Assembly: GCA_035296965.1 (NCBI GenBank)
Contig: DATGZX010000419.1
Coordinates: 1 to 63,024, forward strand
Source: DATGZX01 sp035296965
GTDB lineage: Bacteria; Planctomycetota; Planctomycetia; Gemmatales; Gemmataceae
DNA: 63,024 bases
Direction: 5' to 3'
Shown: in pieces, positions 42,860 through 52,385 of the stretch
How the letters are laid out: every line of letters starts with the position of its first letter
Position numbering within the stretch: the stretch's first letter is position 1
Notes under the pieces: model-generated
Seen by the model: only the letters and a program-made list of their open reading frames with translations
What the model was told of the DNA's origin: nothing
Database searches by the model: none
Position numbers and translations under genes: made by a program

Positions 42860-43603
42860 ATGATGACTTGGACACCTTCCAAGTATCGCGGCCTATTCAA
42901 GCGGGCCACGTTGCTTCTTGTCACCGTGCTGCCGCTCTACCTGGCTTCGGCATACCTGGTAGCGCCAGCCATGTGGACTCGCTACGCGCGCCGTCACCTA
43001 GCGCTGGCGGACATGCCGAGGATCACGCACACCGGCAGCGGCATTCATGGCGACCCGCTCAACGTGGGATTGATCGGCGCGGAGGATGCACTCAAAAAAA
43101 TCATGATAGCTGCCAAGTGGTACCCCGCCGATGCGCTGACGTTCCGAAGCTGCCTGGCCATTGCAACGGACACGGTCCTCAAACGCCGTTACGACGATGC
43201 GCCGGTCAGCAACCTTTACCTGTTCGGAAGGAAGGAGGACCTTGCCTTCGAGCAGCCCTCAGGAGACAATCCGCGGCGACGGCACCACGTACGCTTCTGG
43301 AAAACCCCGGACCTCGACCTTGATGGCCGTCCGGCATGGATCGGAGCGGCGACCTATGACACGAAGGTGGGGTTCAGCCACACGACGGGGCAGATCACTC
43401 ACCACATCGCGGCGGACGTCGACGCCGAGCGGGATCATCTCATGGTTGATCTGCAACATACCGGTAAGCTCATCGAAACATTTATCCTTGACCGGTTTCA
43501 CACGAATTGCGAAGGGCGCAACGGCGGCGGCGATGCCTGGCGCACTGACGGAAACTTGTCGGTCGGTGTCATCGCTCCGGAGCAGACATGGCAGTCTCAA
43601 TGA
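42860..43603 (+). CDS. LssY C-terminal-domain protein
   Basis: 247 aa from ATG 42860. N-terminal membrane helix (LLLVTVLPLYLASAYLVAP, about 16-36), then the LssY_C block: DPLNVGLIGAEDALKKIM, AAKWYPADALTFRSCL, DAPVSNLYLFGRKEDLAFEQ, RRRHHVRFWK, and later a TTGQITHHI segment. The family is named after a type-I-secretion-linked locus; its biochemical role is unknown. Probably anchored in the membrane with the domain outside. Follows the triple-repeat gene by 18 bases. Confidence 0.8.
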   Translation: MMTWTPSKYRGLFKRATLLLVTVLPLYLASAYLVAPAMWTRYARRHLALADMPRITHTGSGIHGDPLNVGLIGAEDALKKIMIAAKWYPADALTFRSCLAIATDTVLKRRYDDAPVSNLYLFGRKEDLAFEQPSGDNPRRRHHVRFWKTPDLDLDGRPAWIGAATYDTKVGFSHTTGQITHHIAADVDAERDHLMVDLQHTGKLIETFILDRFHTNCEGRNGGGDAWRTDGNLSVGVIAPEQTWQSQ

Positions 43604-44115
43604 AATCGTGAGGGCCAGGCTCCTCGTCCCAACCCGCGTTCTTAGGACTGTGCGTTACTCCGCCAGGGCCGTTAGCCGGCCTGGGAACGTGACTGATTTG
43701 GGAAGTTAGGCCAACGAGTAAAATGGGCGGCTCTGGTCAATGCCAGACAGGTGATGGGAATGACATTTCCTTCACTTTGGCCGCCGCACGATGCGTGTTT
43801 GTTCCAAGAGGAAGGTCGATCTTACAAAGAGCTTGGTCCGTAGTTTCAAAAAGACAGGCCGGCCTTCAAGGCTTGCTCTTCTGCCTGCAAGTCCAAACCC
43901 TTGGCCCGTTCCACGGTTACGATCTGTCTTTTCGAGACCTGACCGTAACGGCACGGCGCTTGCTTTATCCACTGGCGACCTAACTGATCAACGGGAAGTG
44001 TGGTCTGGTGTTCTGGATCGTTTGAGGTTTCCCCCAACCTCCCGCGACACCCGCTAGGAACGCCACGATGTGCCTTCCCCCCGCCAATCTCCCTTCCCCA
44101 ACCTCAAGTCCCCCC
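43604..44115. other. gene-free stretch ending in a terminator
   Basis: Small frames exist on both strands (43723-43983, 43791-44057 plus; 43772-43972 minus), but none shows motifs or convincing starts. A rightward terminator at 44116-44153 closes it, so a transcript probably runs through here from the 41756-43603 operon or from an unseen small RNA. Confidence 0.4.
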
Positions 44116-44153
44116 AGCCACCTGCTCCCCCCGGCAGGTGGCTCTTTTCTTTT
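44116..44153 (+). terminator. rho-independent terminator
   Basis: Stem AGCCACCTGC / GCAGGTGGCT (44116-44125, 44134-44143) with an eight-base loop, followed by CTTTTCTTTTT. Strong and oriented rightward, 510 bases after the LssY_C gene and just before the convergent GH28-like gene. Confidence 0.85.
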
Positions 44154-44214
44154 TGCAGCCCTCCTCCGTTGCTCGTTGCAAGGCAGAGCCATGAAACGAG
44201 GGAGAGGTATGCAG

Positions 44215-45819
44215 TCATCGATGATTGCCAACCTCGGCGACGCTTTGCTTGGAAGCGTCGGCAGCCAAGTCGACGGGCCGGCGGACGCCGCTGAAATCGT
44301 TGGCCAGGAGGCTGATCCGCTTACTCGCGGTCCCCGAAACCTGGAGGAAGACGTCTGTCGCTTCTCCGGGCCGGCAGCCGCGGATAAGGGCGTCGCGGAC
44401 CTCGTGAAAAAGCAGGAGGGCAGCGCCCTCTTTCGCCTGCGGGGCCGCAAGGCCGTCGATGCTAAGACTGGAAACCTCGTCGCAAACAACGGCGGGCCGG
44501 GCATCAGGCGCGCTCCAATTCAGACGCACGCTTGACAGGTGGATGTCGCGAGCATGACGGCACCAGAAGCCGTATGCCGGATATACCTTGAACATGTCGG
44601 CCGTGGGGTACTTGGCTGGCACTTCTGGGACCTCTGCTCGACTTTGCGCGCGCGCGCCGCCCCCGCGATAGCTGATTTGCAAGTTGTTGAGGGCAACTCC
44701 TTCCACGAGATGACCGGGAATGCCGGTGATGGCGCAGGGCCATAGCGCATTGGTAGCGACAATGTTGCTCATGACGACGTTCTTTAGCGTCCCTGCAAGC
44801 GGCGTCGGCATGTCCCGACCGCGATTGCCGAGGCGCAGAAAAATGGGGCAGCGCACGTCGGCCATGGCAATGTTGCTGATGGCGACGCCGTCGATATTCG
44901 AGCCGTCAACAGAGAGCAGCGAGATGCCCGAGATGGGCGGCCGGGTGCTGGAGCGGGAGAAAAATGTGCAACTGCTGACGGTGATATTCTTGAAGTCACC
45001 GCCTGATTCGGTGCCGAGCTTGAAGGCATTGCAATTGCTGGCCAGAATACAGTTCGTAACGGTCAGGTTCTCGGTGGACCGGCGCTCGCCCAGCGAATAA
45101 CTGGTCTTGGGCACGATGGCGTCGTCCCATGATTCAATGTGGCAGTTGGCAATGCGGACGTGACGGCAACAATCGGGGTCGATGCCGTCGGCATAGCCAT
45201 TCAAGATGGTAACGCTGTCGATGACGACGTAGTCGGTCCCCAGGAGACTGATGCAGTAATTGGGAGAATCGAGGATCGTGATGCCGTCGATGGTCACGAA
45301 CTTGCAGCGCTTGAAAGCAATGGGCTTGGGCCCGCCGCGTGTTTGCCGATTGCCATGGATGGTGCCCGTTCCCGTGATCGCGATCTGCTCGGCATTCTCG
45401 GCCCAAACCAGGGCATGGTGGAAAAAGCTGGTCTCTTTGTCCGCGGCGTTCTTGAAATCGAGCTTCTCGTAAGCGTTGAAATCCGCCGGGTCCTTGCTAG
45501 CCAGCAGTGTGGCACCGTGGTCCAGGTGCAAGGCGACCCCGGGCTTCAATTGCACGCTGCCACTGAGGAACCTGCCGGGCGGGAAGACGACCGCGCCGCC
45601 GCCACCCTGATGGGCGGCATCGATAGCAGCCTGAATCGCGCGGGTGTCTCGGGTGCTGCCGTCGCCCTTGGCCCCATATTTCAACACATTCAGCGCTGCT
45701 GAGGCATCAGCGCCGGTACCCTGGTTCCGTGCCGGCAAGGCCGCTCCCATACCGAGACATCCCGCTGCCGCCAGTGGACCGTGGACGAATTCCCGCCGAC
45801 TAATATGGTGACGTTTCAC
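44215..45819 (-). CDS. GH28-like polygalacturonase / pectate-lyase-fold enzyme
   Basis: 534 aa from GTG 45819 with a Tat signal (SRREFVHGPLAAAGCLGMGA). A right-handed beta-helix starts at about 42 (LNVLKYGAKGDGSTRDTRAI, the usual pectate-lyase N-cap). GH28-type acidic motifs: NGYADGIDPDCC and ESWDDAIVPKTS give the D..DD triad, but the usual catalytic GHG and RIK motifs are not evident (GTESGGDFKNI lies in their place). So it may be a polysaccharide hydrolase with altered chemistry. Exported in folded form; it stands alone, convergent with the operon to its left. Confidence 0.75.
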   Translation of the reverse strand: MKRHHISRREFVHGPLAAAGCLGMGAALPARNQGTGADASAALNVLKYGAKGDGSTRDTRAIQAAIDAAHQGGGGAVVFPPGRFLSGSVQLKPGVALHLDHGATLLASKDPADFNAYEKLDFKNAADKETSFFHHALVWAENAEQIAITGTGTIHGNRQTRGGPKPIAFKRCKFVTIDGITILDSPNYCISLLGTDYVVIDSVTILNGYADGIDPDCCRHVRIANCHIESWDDAIVPKTSYSLGERRSTENLTVTNCILASNCNAFKLGTESGGDFKNITVSSCTFFSRSSTRPPISGISLLSVDGSNIDGVAISNIAMADVRCPIFLRLGNRGRDMPTPLAGTLKNVVMSNIVATNALWPCAITGIPGHLVEGVALNNLQISYRGGGARAQSRAEVPEVPAKYPTADMFKVYPAYGFWCRHARDIHLSSVRLNWSAPDARPAVVCDEVSSLSIDGLAAPQAKEGAALLLFHEVRDALIRGCRPGEATDVFLQVSGTASKRISLLANDFSGVRRPVDLAADASKQSVAEVGNHR

Positions 45820-46011
45820 AGGAAGATCTCTCCGAAATATTGGGATCTCCCAGCGCGCGACAGAGCCGGGAGCGCTCGTTCTTGAATTTATAGAAACTCA
45901 GGAGGTTGGGACCCAAGCAGAGAAAAAAGCAGCGGCGCGAGCTGTGCTGCATCAGCGTCTACATCACTTGGTAAAGCAGCGAAAGAAGGGACAGGCTCGC
46001 TGGAACATTCG

Positions 46012-46260
46012 ATGCGAATCCGCCATAAGAATACCAACGCGATATACAAGGCTGAGCTAAGCACGGAGACGGCCTATCACCGCTACGTAGGCATTGCGGG
46101 GCAGAAGCCGGTATTGATGGTGTACCGCGAGGACTTGGGAGAGCAACCGGTGCTCACCTGGCCGGAGACCGCCGACGACCTCTACGTGGTGGTGCGGGCC
46201 ACTTCGGAAGAGTTTGAGCATCTCCGGGCCGCCGGCTACAAGCTGCCCGATAGACGATGA
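46012..46260 (+). CDS. hypothetical protein, 82 aa
   Basis: MRIRHKNTNAIYKAELSTET to AAGYKLPDRR. Compact, no signal or membrane helix, rich in Tyr, Glu and Arg. The pattern EQPVLTWPETADDLYVVVRA suggests a small alpha/beta domain. The ribosome site is weak. I cannot name a family. It lies between the GH28-like gene (divergent) and the end of the ECF-WD40 gene (convergent). Confidence 0.45.
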   Translation: MRIRHKNTNAIYKAELSTETAYHRYVGIAGQKPVLMVYREDLGEQPVLTWPETADDLYVVVRATSEEFEHLRAAGYKLPDRR

Positions 46261-46387
46261 ACGACCGTTTGCGATTCCGCTGCATGAATGCCTTGGGTAC
46301 CACGAATTGGCGAGGGGGACAAAACCTTTGCCGCCTGACTGGACGGCATGCTTTTGACGCAACGCGGAAACTGGTGGTCGCCCTGCC

Positions 46388-49300
46388 TCAAGGCATTGTC
46401 CCGGGGGACAACCGCCTTAGCGCCGCCCTGGCTTCCTGCGTCTGGGCGGCGTAGGTGGCACCCGCGCCCAATTCGGCGAGCAAGCGGTGCGCGTTCGCGG
46501 AGTCGATAAGTTCGAGTACATTGAGTGCCCGCAAGTTGCGCAACTCGGATGATGTCACAGAAACCGGGGGACGGGACAGGAGGGTTTCCAAGCGCCGGCG
46601 AACTTCCAACGAAGGATTTTTGTCCAACGTTTCGCGCAGCGCAGGGAGGGCGGCATCCCCCAGTGCCTCCAATTCTTTGGAAGCCTTCTGACGGACGGCG
46701 AATCCCTTGCTGTCGAGATCTTCAATGCACTGGCGAATTTTCGAGGCATCGGGCTCCGGAACGGGTCGCAGGTGCTGCCGCAAGAGCGCAAGGGCCGGCT
46801 CGGGCGTTTCTGACAATCGCCAGATAGCAGCATACGCTCGCCGCGCGTCATCGCTGGCCAGATCGGCCCACCAGCTGGCCACCGTGTCGGAACCGTCTGC
46901 ATGAGCCGGAACAAGATCCCAAATGAGGACTGTGCTGTCCGTGCTGGCGGAAGCCAGCCTGCGGCCATCGGCGCTGAACCCGAGTGATCTGATTTCGCCT
47001 CGGTGGCCGCGGAATGTGCGAAGCTCCATACCGGTGGCCACTTCCCATAAATGGACGACCTGGCAGTCCGACGACGCCAGCAGCCGACCATCATGAGAGA
47101 ACGCCAACTCCTCATAATCACTCGAGGGAACGCCTGAATCGCTCCAACGACGGATGACCCGGCCGGTGCGCGCGTCGCATAGCACAAGTCTATCCGGCGA
47201 GCGGTCGGGACGGTGGAATTCGTTATCCAGAACGCACGCCGCCAACGTCCCTTCTGGCGAAACCACCAGCCTGCGCCAGGCGCGGCGCTCTTCTGGTTGG
47301 ACCGGGGCCCCTCCCCCCTTTCTCGCCACGCCACCAATTGCCGGTAATGGTTCCATTCTCCAAGAGAACATTTCCTTGCCGCTGGTAACGTCATAGCCTA
47401 CTGTCCGCTTGCCTGCGACGAACAACGACTTGCCGTCGGGAGTGAAAAAGAGTTGCTGGGGCCAACCGGCTTTGGACTCTTTGAAGGAACCGACTTCCTT
47501 GCCCGTGCGCACGTCCCAAAGACGAACGACCGCTTGTTCTCCCGACTGCCAGATAGCCAGCATGGATGAGTCGGGTGAGAACGCGGTCGCAAGGTGCGTT
47601 TCCGGGCCACGCAGCCTGAGCGTGTGCAGGCACTTGCCGGCGGCGACGTCCCAGATCAGGATCTGCGTCTCATCGACTTGACTTTGTCGAGTCAAGCTAA
47701 TGGCATAGGGACTGTTGGGCCAAAGAATAACGTAGGGATCGATGTGCCAGCCCTTGGGAATTGCGATGGAATGCAGGCGGTGGCTCGTAGCAATGTCCCA
47801 TGTACTGATCCAGCCATAGCTTGCGGTCAGTGCCCGATCGCCTCGTGGCGACAAAGAAACCGCAGTAGTAGGCAAGTCGTGGCCAACTCCAACAGAAATT
47901 TGCTTCAATGTTTTCATGTCGAAAAGCTTGAACTTGCCCCAATTGTTGCCAGCAGCCAGGCGCGAGCCGTCTGGGCTCAGGGACATGTGCTGGCCAATCA
48001 CGTCGCGCAGCTCGTGCAGGCGCTTGCCGCTCTGGGCGTCCCAGATAGTCAATTCAGAATCAACCTCGCCAGTACAATAAGAAAGCAATTGCTTGCTATC
48101 GGGCGAAAACAGCAGGCTCATGTACCAGCGCTTCTGTCGGGACGCCAGTTGGTGCCTCTCAGTCCCGGTAGTCAAGTCCCAAACGTGAATGACATCCTTG
48201 TCGAGGTAGCGGTCAATCGCGCCCACGTGATGTTCCAGCGTGGCCAGCCAGTTGCCATCCGGGGAGGCCGCGAGAATTTCTGCTGGGGCGACCTGGGCAA
48301 ACTTCCGGATCGACTTACCGGTGCGTGCCTCCCAAACTTCGATCGAGTGCTTCTTGTCCACCGTGACGACGTGATCGCCACCAGCAAAAATCGCAGGGTG
48401 CGCCTCACCCTCCGCCCGGTCGAGCCGCCATAACTCTTTCGCTGTGGCGATGTCGAATACGCGAATCTGGCCGGTCAAATTGATCAGGGCGAGCCGGCCG
48501 TCAGGTGATAGAGCGTTCCTGAAATGGACAGAGATGAGACTTCGCTGCACGGGCAGCGGCACCACGCGCACCTCCTTGTGCTGTGTAAGGTCCCAAAAAC
48601 GCAGGGTGTCCTTGGATTCTTGCCCCAGGGAGATCAGAGTCTTGCCGTCGGGCGGGAGGACGATCTGGTCATCCCAAGAGGGCACCTTTCTGGAAAACTG
48701 CCCGAGTTCCTTGCCGGTAGCGGTATCCCACACGCGCAAGATGCCGCCGCCCGTGGAAAGAATCGTCTTACCATCGGGTGTGAAACGGAGGTTGTCCAGG
48801 CGATCGCCGTGGTTGAAACGCAGTATACCGAGACGAGCGACAGCGCCTGCCGGCAAGGGATCACCCTGCGGATCGGTGCGGGCTTGCCACTGTTGCTGCG
48901 TGCCGTTCTCCTCAGGCTTCTTCCCTACCAGTTGTGGCGGCAAGAACCCAACTCCGCCGGCAAGGATGCCGACGGCAAGAAGCAATGCGGACACAGCTTT
49001 CCACCTCAAGGGCGCCATCTGCCGCAAGGTGTTTCCGGCCAGAACGGAGGCGGCCGTGATTGCGGTCGCGGATTGAATGGCGGCCCGGGCTGTCGCCAGT
49101 GCCAGTGCCGGCGGGACGCTCGACGCGAGTGTCTGTTCTGCCAGCACGGCCGCTAAGGCTGTCGTCAACGCCAGACCGCGGCGCAGCAGGCGATTACGGA
49201 GCAGGTTCCGACCGCGCTGGAGCCGGCCTTTTAGTGTTGTCGCGCTCCAGCAAAGCCGGCGCGCTGCCTCGTCCTGCGTCAAGCCCTCCAAATAGCAGAG

Positions 49301-49771
49301 CACGAGCGGCGCGCGATAACGCTCCGGCATTCCAGCCAATTCAGCATGCAGGATCTCACGAAGCTCGCCCCAGGTGATGTCATCTGCCGAATTGTCGGCC
49401 GCGGGCGACTTGGCTTTCGCTTCCAACGCTTGCCGTCGCATGTTTTTTGCTCGCGCCTGAAGGGCAACTCGGTGTGCCACGCCATGAAGCCAGCTGGCCA
49501 GGCTCTCGCGGCGACGAATAGACCCAGCTTTGCTTGACAGCACGAGGAAAGCTGCCTGGAAAGCATCCTCGGCATCTTGGTGGTGGCGTAGCACCGACCG
49601 GCAGACGCCCAGGACCATCGCACCATGGCGCTCGACGAGATCCGCGAACGCCGCCTGGTCACGCCGGTCAAGATAACGCTCAAGCAACTCGGAGTCCGAT
49701 GGCATCGACTCGCGATCGCGGGTCAGGCGACGAAGGTAGCGCAGGATCGGTACTACGCGGCTGGCGTTCAT
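46388..49771 (-). CDS. ECF sigma factor fused to membrane helix and WD40 propeller
   Basis: 1127 aa. Sigma region 2 at about 25-95 (SDSELLERYLDRRDQAAFAD, AEDAFQAAFLVLSSKA) and region 4 at about 138-200 (LAGMPERYRAPLVLCYLEGL, DEAARRLCWSATTLKGRL). A membrane helix at 257-276 (WKAVSALLLAVGILAGGVGF) is followed by about 14 WD40 blades (from 310: DPLPAGAVARLGILRFNHGD) and the same helical tail as the stand-alone WD40 proteins (DLASDDARRAYAAIW ... IRQCIEDLDSKGFAVRQKAS). So the sigma part lies inside and the propeller outside the membrane, a one-component transmembrane regulator. Likely control: ligand binding or proteolysis releases the sigma part; no protease or anti-sigma is adjacent. Confidence 0.9.
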   Translation of the reverse strand: MNASRVVPILRYLRRLTRDRESMPSDSELLERYLDRRDQAAFADLVERHGAMVLGVCRSVLRHHQDAEDAFQAAFLVLSSKAGSIRRRESLASWLHGVAHRVALQARAKNMRRQALEAKAKSPAADNSADDITWGELREILHAELAGMPERYRAPLVLCYLEGLTQDEAARRLCWSATTLKGRLQRGRNLLRNRLLRRGLALTTALAAVLAEQTLASSVPPALALATARAAIQSATAITAASVLAGNTLRQMAPLRWKAVSALLLAVGILAGGVGFLPPQLVGKKPEENGTQQQWQARTDPQGDPLPAGAVARLGILRFNHGDRLDNLRFTPDGKTILSTGGGILRVWDTATGKELGQFSRKVPSWDDQIVLPPDGKTLISLGQESKDTLRFWDLTQHKEVRVVPLPVQRSLISVHFRNALSPDGRLALINLTGQIRVFDIATAKELWRLDRAEGEAHPAIFAGGDHVVTVDKKHSIEVWEARTGKSIRKFAQVAPAEILAASPDGNWLATLEHHVGAIDRYLDKDVIHVWDLTTGTERHQLASRQKRWYMSLLFSPDSKQLLSYCTGEVDSELTIWDAQSGKRLHELRDVIGQHMSLSPDGSRLAAGNNWGKFKLFDMKTLKQISVGVGHDLPTTAVSLSPRGDRALTASYGWISTWDIATSHRLHSIAIPKGWHIDPYVILWPNSPYAISLTRQSQVDETQILIWDVAAGKCLHTLRLRGPETHLATAFSPDSSMLAIWQSGEQAVVRLWDVRTGKEVGSFKESKAGWPQQLFFTPDGKSLFVAGKRTVGYDVTSGKEMFSWRMEPLPAIGGVARKGGGAPVQPEERRAWRRLVVSPEGTLAACVLDNEFHRPDRSPDRLVLCDARTGRVIRRWSDSGVPSSDYEELAFSHDGRLLASSDCQVVHLWEVATGMELRTFRGHRGEIRSLGFSADGRRLASASTDSTVLIWDLVPAHADGSDTVASWWADLASDDARRAYAAIWRLSETPEPALALLRQHLRPVPEPDASKIRQCIEDLDSKGFAVRQKASKELEALGDAALPALRETLDKNPSLEVRRRLETLLSRPPVSVTSSELRNLRALNVLELIDSANAHRLLAELGAGATYAAQTQEARAALRRLSPGTMP

Positions 49772-49926
49772 GACACACTCTCCAAAGCGGTCAAATGCTC
49801 TATCTCTTTAGTGCCGCGCGGAACGGGCCGCAGAACCAGATTCTTGGAAATAATCGTACCACCAAGTGGTTGGCGCACTCGAATTTGCGAACACAGAACA
49901 GGGCGGATCAGCATCTGCATCCATCA

Positions 49927-50580
49927 TCAAAGCACGGTCAGATTGAGTCGCCCATGTCTCGCCGGTTGCTGCCCGCGCTGGTGGGACAGCGCTCGGAGAA
50001 TCGCATCCAGGACCAGGTCGAGATGGGTGCCAACGTCTTCTGCGAGGAACCGCAGCACGAGATAGCCGTTCTCCTGAAGGAGCATGTCCTTACGGCGGTC
50101 GCGCCGGTATGCCTCGGCGTCGGCAAGATGCCGAGCTCCGTCCAGTTCGATGGCAATTCGCGCCTCGGCGTCAAGAAGGTCCACTTCCATCCTCCCCCAT
50201 CCGTCGAACGGAATCGGTAACTCAACGTTCAAGCGGAAGCGTCCGGCGGTGTCAGCGAGCGTTTCAAGGCGGCGGTATAGAAATGCTTCGGTCGCACTCC
50301 GGGCACGTTCGGCGCCTTCGGCATCCGGTTCTGGTTCTCGGGCGACCCGGCCAAACAGGTTGGCAAGGGGCGCCTCGATACCGTCACGAATCAGCCGCCG
50401 CACGTTGGCTGCATACTGATTTTTCCATTTGACATCGATGGGCAGCGGAACATCCGCCGGCCAGCCGGGCACAGCGCTGGCCGGAAGCTGAATTGTGTAG
50501 CCCACAGCCTCGTAGCCTTTACAACGCCGGTCGAACATCCTCGCGAGCATCGGCACGTTGAGATCGGCGTAAGGTGCCAT
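49927..50580 (-). CDS. DUF559 (Vsr-fold) nuclease-like protein
   Basis: 217 aa from ATG 50580 (MAPYADLNVPMLARMFDRRC). The C-terminal 110 residues carry the DUF559 signature: FDGWGRMEVDLLDAEARIAI (acidic residues of the PD-(D/E)xK/Vsr fold), ELDGARHLADAEAYRRDRRK, then QENGYLVLRFLAEDV. DUF559 proteins are short endonuclease-fold proteins usually of unknown target. The N-terminal 100 residues are unrelated and unrecognised. It lies between the ECF-WD40 gene and a DUF3883 gene on the same strand. Confidence 0.8.
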   Translation of the reverse strand: MAPYADLNVPMLARMFDRRCKGYEAVGYTIQLPASAVPGWPADVPLPIDVKWKNQYAANVRRLIRDGIEAPLANLFGRVAREPEPDAEGAERARSATEAFLYRRLETLADTAGRFRLNVELPIPFDGWGRMEVDLLDAEARIAIELDGARHLADAEAYRRDRRKDMLLQENGYLVLRFLAEDVGTHLDLVLDAILRALSHQRGQQPARHGRLNLTVL

Positions 50581-50791
50581 GATGGATGGGCATAGCCGAT
50601 TCGCTCCTCTTGGGAAAGGCCGAGAACCCAAGGGTAAGGGTAGCGAATGTCTGCTTCAACGAGGCGAGCAAATCTGGCTTCCTCCCTATGCCAACCGCTC
50701 GATCAGCCCAAGTCGCGCCGTGTTGGCCGGCTGGTGCGTAGTCAGAAAGTGGCTGAGGAATTGATGACTACTGCGGCTGAAGAATAAGCGA

Positions 50792-51811
50792 CTATTCTGC
50801 CAAGCATCTCGCGGCCACAATATCCTTGAATTGCAGAACCCGACCGTGCTGATCCTCCCACCGCTGCGACTCCTGAGAGTACGCAAAGATGGCCAATTCC
50901 GGTGTCGTGAGCGCCAGCGTTACAACACAAACACGGTACGATTCGTGGTGCTGTTTCAGCTTGGCATATTCGTTGGGTGTGAGATCGACCCTGCACTCTG
51001 AGCCACATAGACCTTTCACTTCGAGCTTGAGCGTGAGTTGCCTGGAGGCATGGACTGCATTCAGGTCCCAGCCGATGTTGTCGGCTTCCACGGAGTCAAC
51101 GACGTAGCCGAGGTTCGAGTAATAGGCCGTCGCCTCGACAATCGCGGCTTGCTCGATTTTAAGTCGGAGAAGTGGGTCCGGTTGTCTCTGCGATCTGCCT
51201 TGGGATTCCGGCCTCTGTTGCGGCACTCGACGAGTTGCCAGGTAGCTCAAAACATCCGAACGGAATTGCCGGTGTGCATCGGATGAATCCGCGTACCAGA
51301 TATTTGCCTGTCCCATTCCGCCTTGGCCGCGCGGCACTTGAAAAATGCGTTCGTCTGGAGGCAAGAGATTCGCGTCAGAACTGGCGGCTGTAACGTAGTA
51401 GCCAAACTCGCTTCCTTCGTAGCGCCGGTTGGCCTCTCCTGGCGGTGATTGCCAGCGCCGGTAGATCGTTGCGTTGTTGTACCACCCTACGATAAAGCTC
51501 CGGCCATGCGGAGATGTTGCAACCCATACGGCAATCACGCCGGTAAGCAAGTCGTCGTCAGACGCGGCCCCTAGCCGGTTCAGGTTGATGCCAGAACCGG
51601 GTTGATCGTTGTATGCGGTTCCTGGCGGCTGAACGTAGCCGAATACTCGTCCCTCGAACGGCTGGAAATTGAATATCTCGTGGCCATAGCCATGTTGCTT
51701 GACGAAGGCCCCGCCGCCTGTGATCTGATCGTTTGCGGTCTGGCCCTGGTAGCGGTTCATCCACCCGATTCGGAGAAAAATGATCGGAACCGTCATCGGA
51801 TCGCGCGCCAT
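50792..51811 (-). CDS. DUF3883-domain protein
   Basis: 339 aa from ATG 51811, chosen because GGAGGGAG lies 5 bases upstream; the frame extends to 52012 but that part overlaps a TOTE-primase scrap. The first 240 residues form an unrecognised domain (MTVPIIFLRIGWMNRYQGQT, VTAASSDANLLPPDERIFQV) that resembles a stand-alone recognition module. The C-terminal 100 residues are DUF3883: EQAAIVEATAYYSNLGYVVD, GWDLNAVHA and LKLEVKGLCGSE, with the D..E-x-K core of restriction-type nucleases. DUF3883 is common in bacterial defence genes, so a DNA- or RNA-directed effector is plausible. Confidence 0.8.
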   Translation of the reverse strand: MARDPMTVPIIFLRIGWMNRYQGQTANDQITGGGAFVKQHGYGHEIFNFQPFEGRVFGYVQPPGTAYNDQPGSGINLNRLGAASDDDLLTGVIAVWVATSPHGRSFIVGWYNNATIYRRWQSPPGEANRRYEGSEFGYYVTAASSDANLLPPDERIFQVPRGQGGMGQANIWYADSSDAHRQFRSDVLSYLATRRVPQQRPESQGRSQRQPDPLLRLKIEQAAIVEATAYYSNLGYVVDSVEADNIGWDLNAVHASRQLTLKLEVKGLCGSECRVDLTPNEYAKLKQHHESYRVCVVTLALTTPELAIFAYSQESQRWEDQHGRVLQFKDIVAARCLAE

Positions 51812-51845
51812 TATCTCCCTCCAATTGCCGCGCCAAGTTTCGGAC

Positions 51846-51974
51846 CTCGATGCCTGTCTTGCGGCTCTCGAAGCGTCGGGGGTAGACATCCGCGCGCCCG
51901 CGGAAGAGCGTCCGGAACAGGGCAATCTTGGCTTCCGGGAGGGACTTGAAGTTGACCTCGGCCGGGGGTTCCAT
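51846..51974 (-). pseudogene. N-terminal scrap of a TOTE conflict-system primase, copy 1
   Basis: MEPPAEVNFKSLPEAKIALF ... RGRADVYPRRFESRKTG matches the archaeo-eukaryotic primase N-terminus of TOTE conflict systems. After RKTG the expected GYSPAC / NEW continuation is replaced by unrelated sequence that runs into the DUF3883 gene. About 43 codons are left of a gene of roughly 800-1000. Confidence 0.7.
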
Positions 51975-52027
51975 GATGCCCTCCGACTATGAAACCTGAC
52001 GGGAACGAGCAAAGGGAATGCCGGCGA

Positions 52028-52216
52028 TCAAACTCCCGCCAGCTTATTGTCGGTCAGCAAATCAGTCACGAATCGCCCAGCGTGTTGCTCTCCCAGCGCG
52101 TAGTAGTCAGGAGGGAGGAGACCGCCATTGAGGGCCTCTGCAAGGTGGGTAATCCAGGCGTTATGGAAGCTGTGAAAAATGCCGGCTTCTACGCGGCTCC
52201 AGTCGTGGACGGGCAT
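52028..52216 (-). pseudogene. truncated DUF4058-like protein
   Basis: From ATG 52216: MPVHDWSRVEAGIFHSFHNA, then ALNGGLLPPDYYALGEQHAG. This is the N-terminal signature of DUF4058 and related planctomycete proteins of about 200-280 aa. A stop follows at codon 63. It lies between the two TOTE scraps on the same strand. Confidence 0.7.
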
Positions 52217-52385
52217 CGAATTCCCTCCCCGGGCTGACATCGATCGCCATTGTAAGCGAGTTCTCCACGTAATGGAACCGGCCTGGCTAACTCGCACGGA
52301 TCACTCGCACAAACCGGGGAGCTTCCGGCGCGCGTCGACAGTAACGGTCGTGCGATCGCACGATTCCATTACCAAAGGACCGCCA

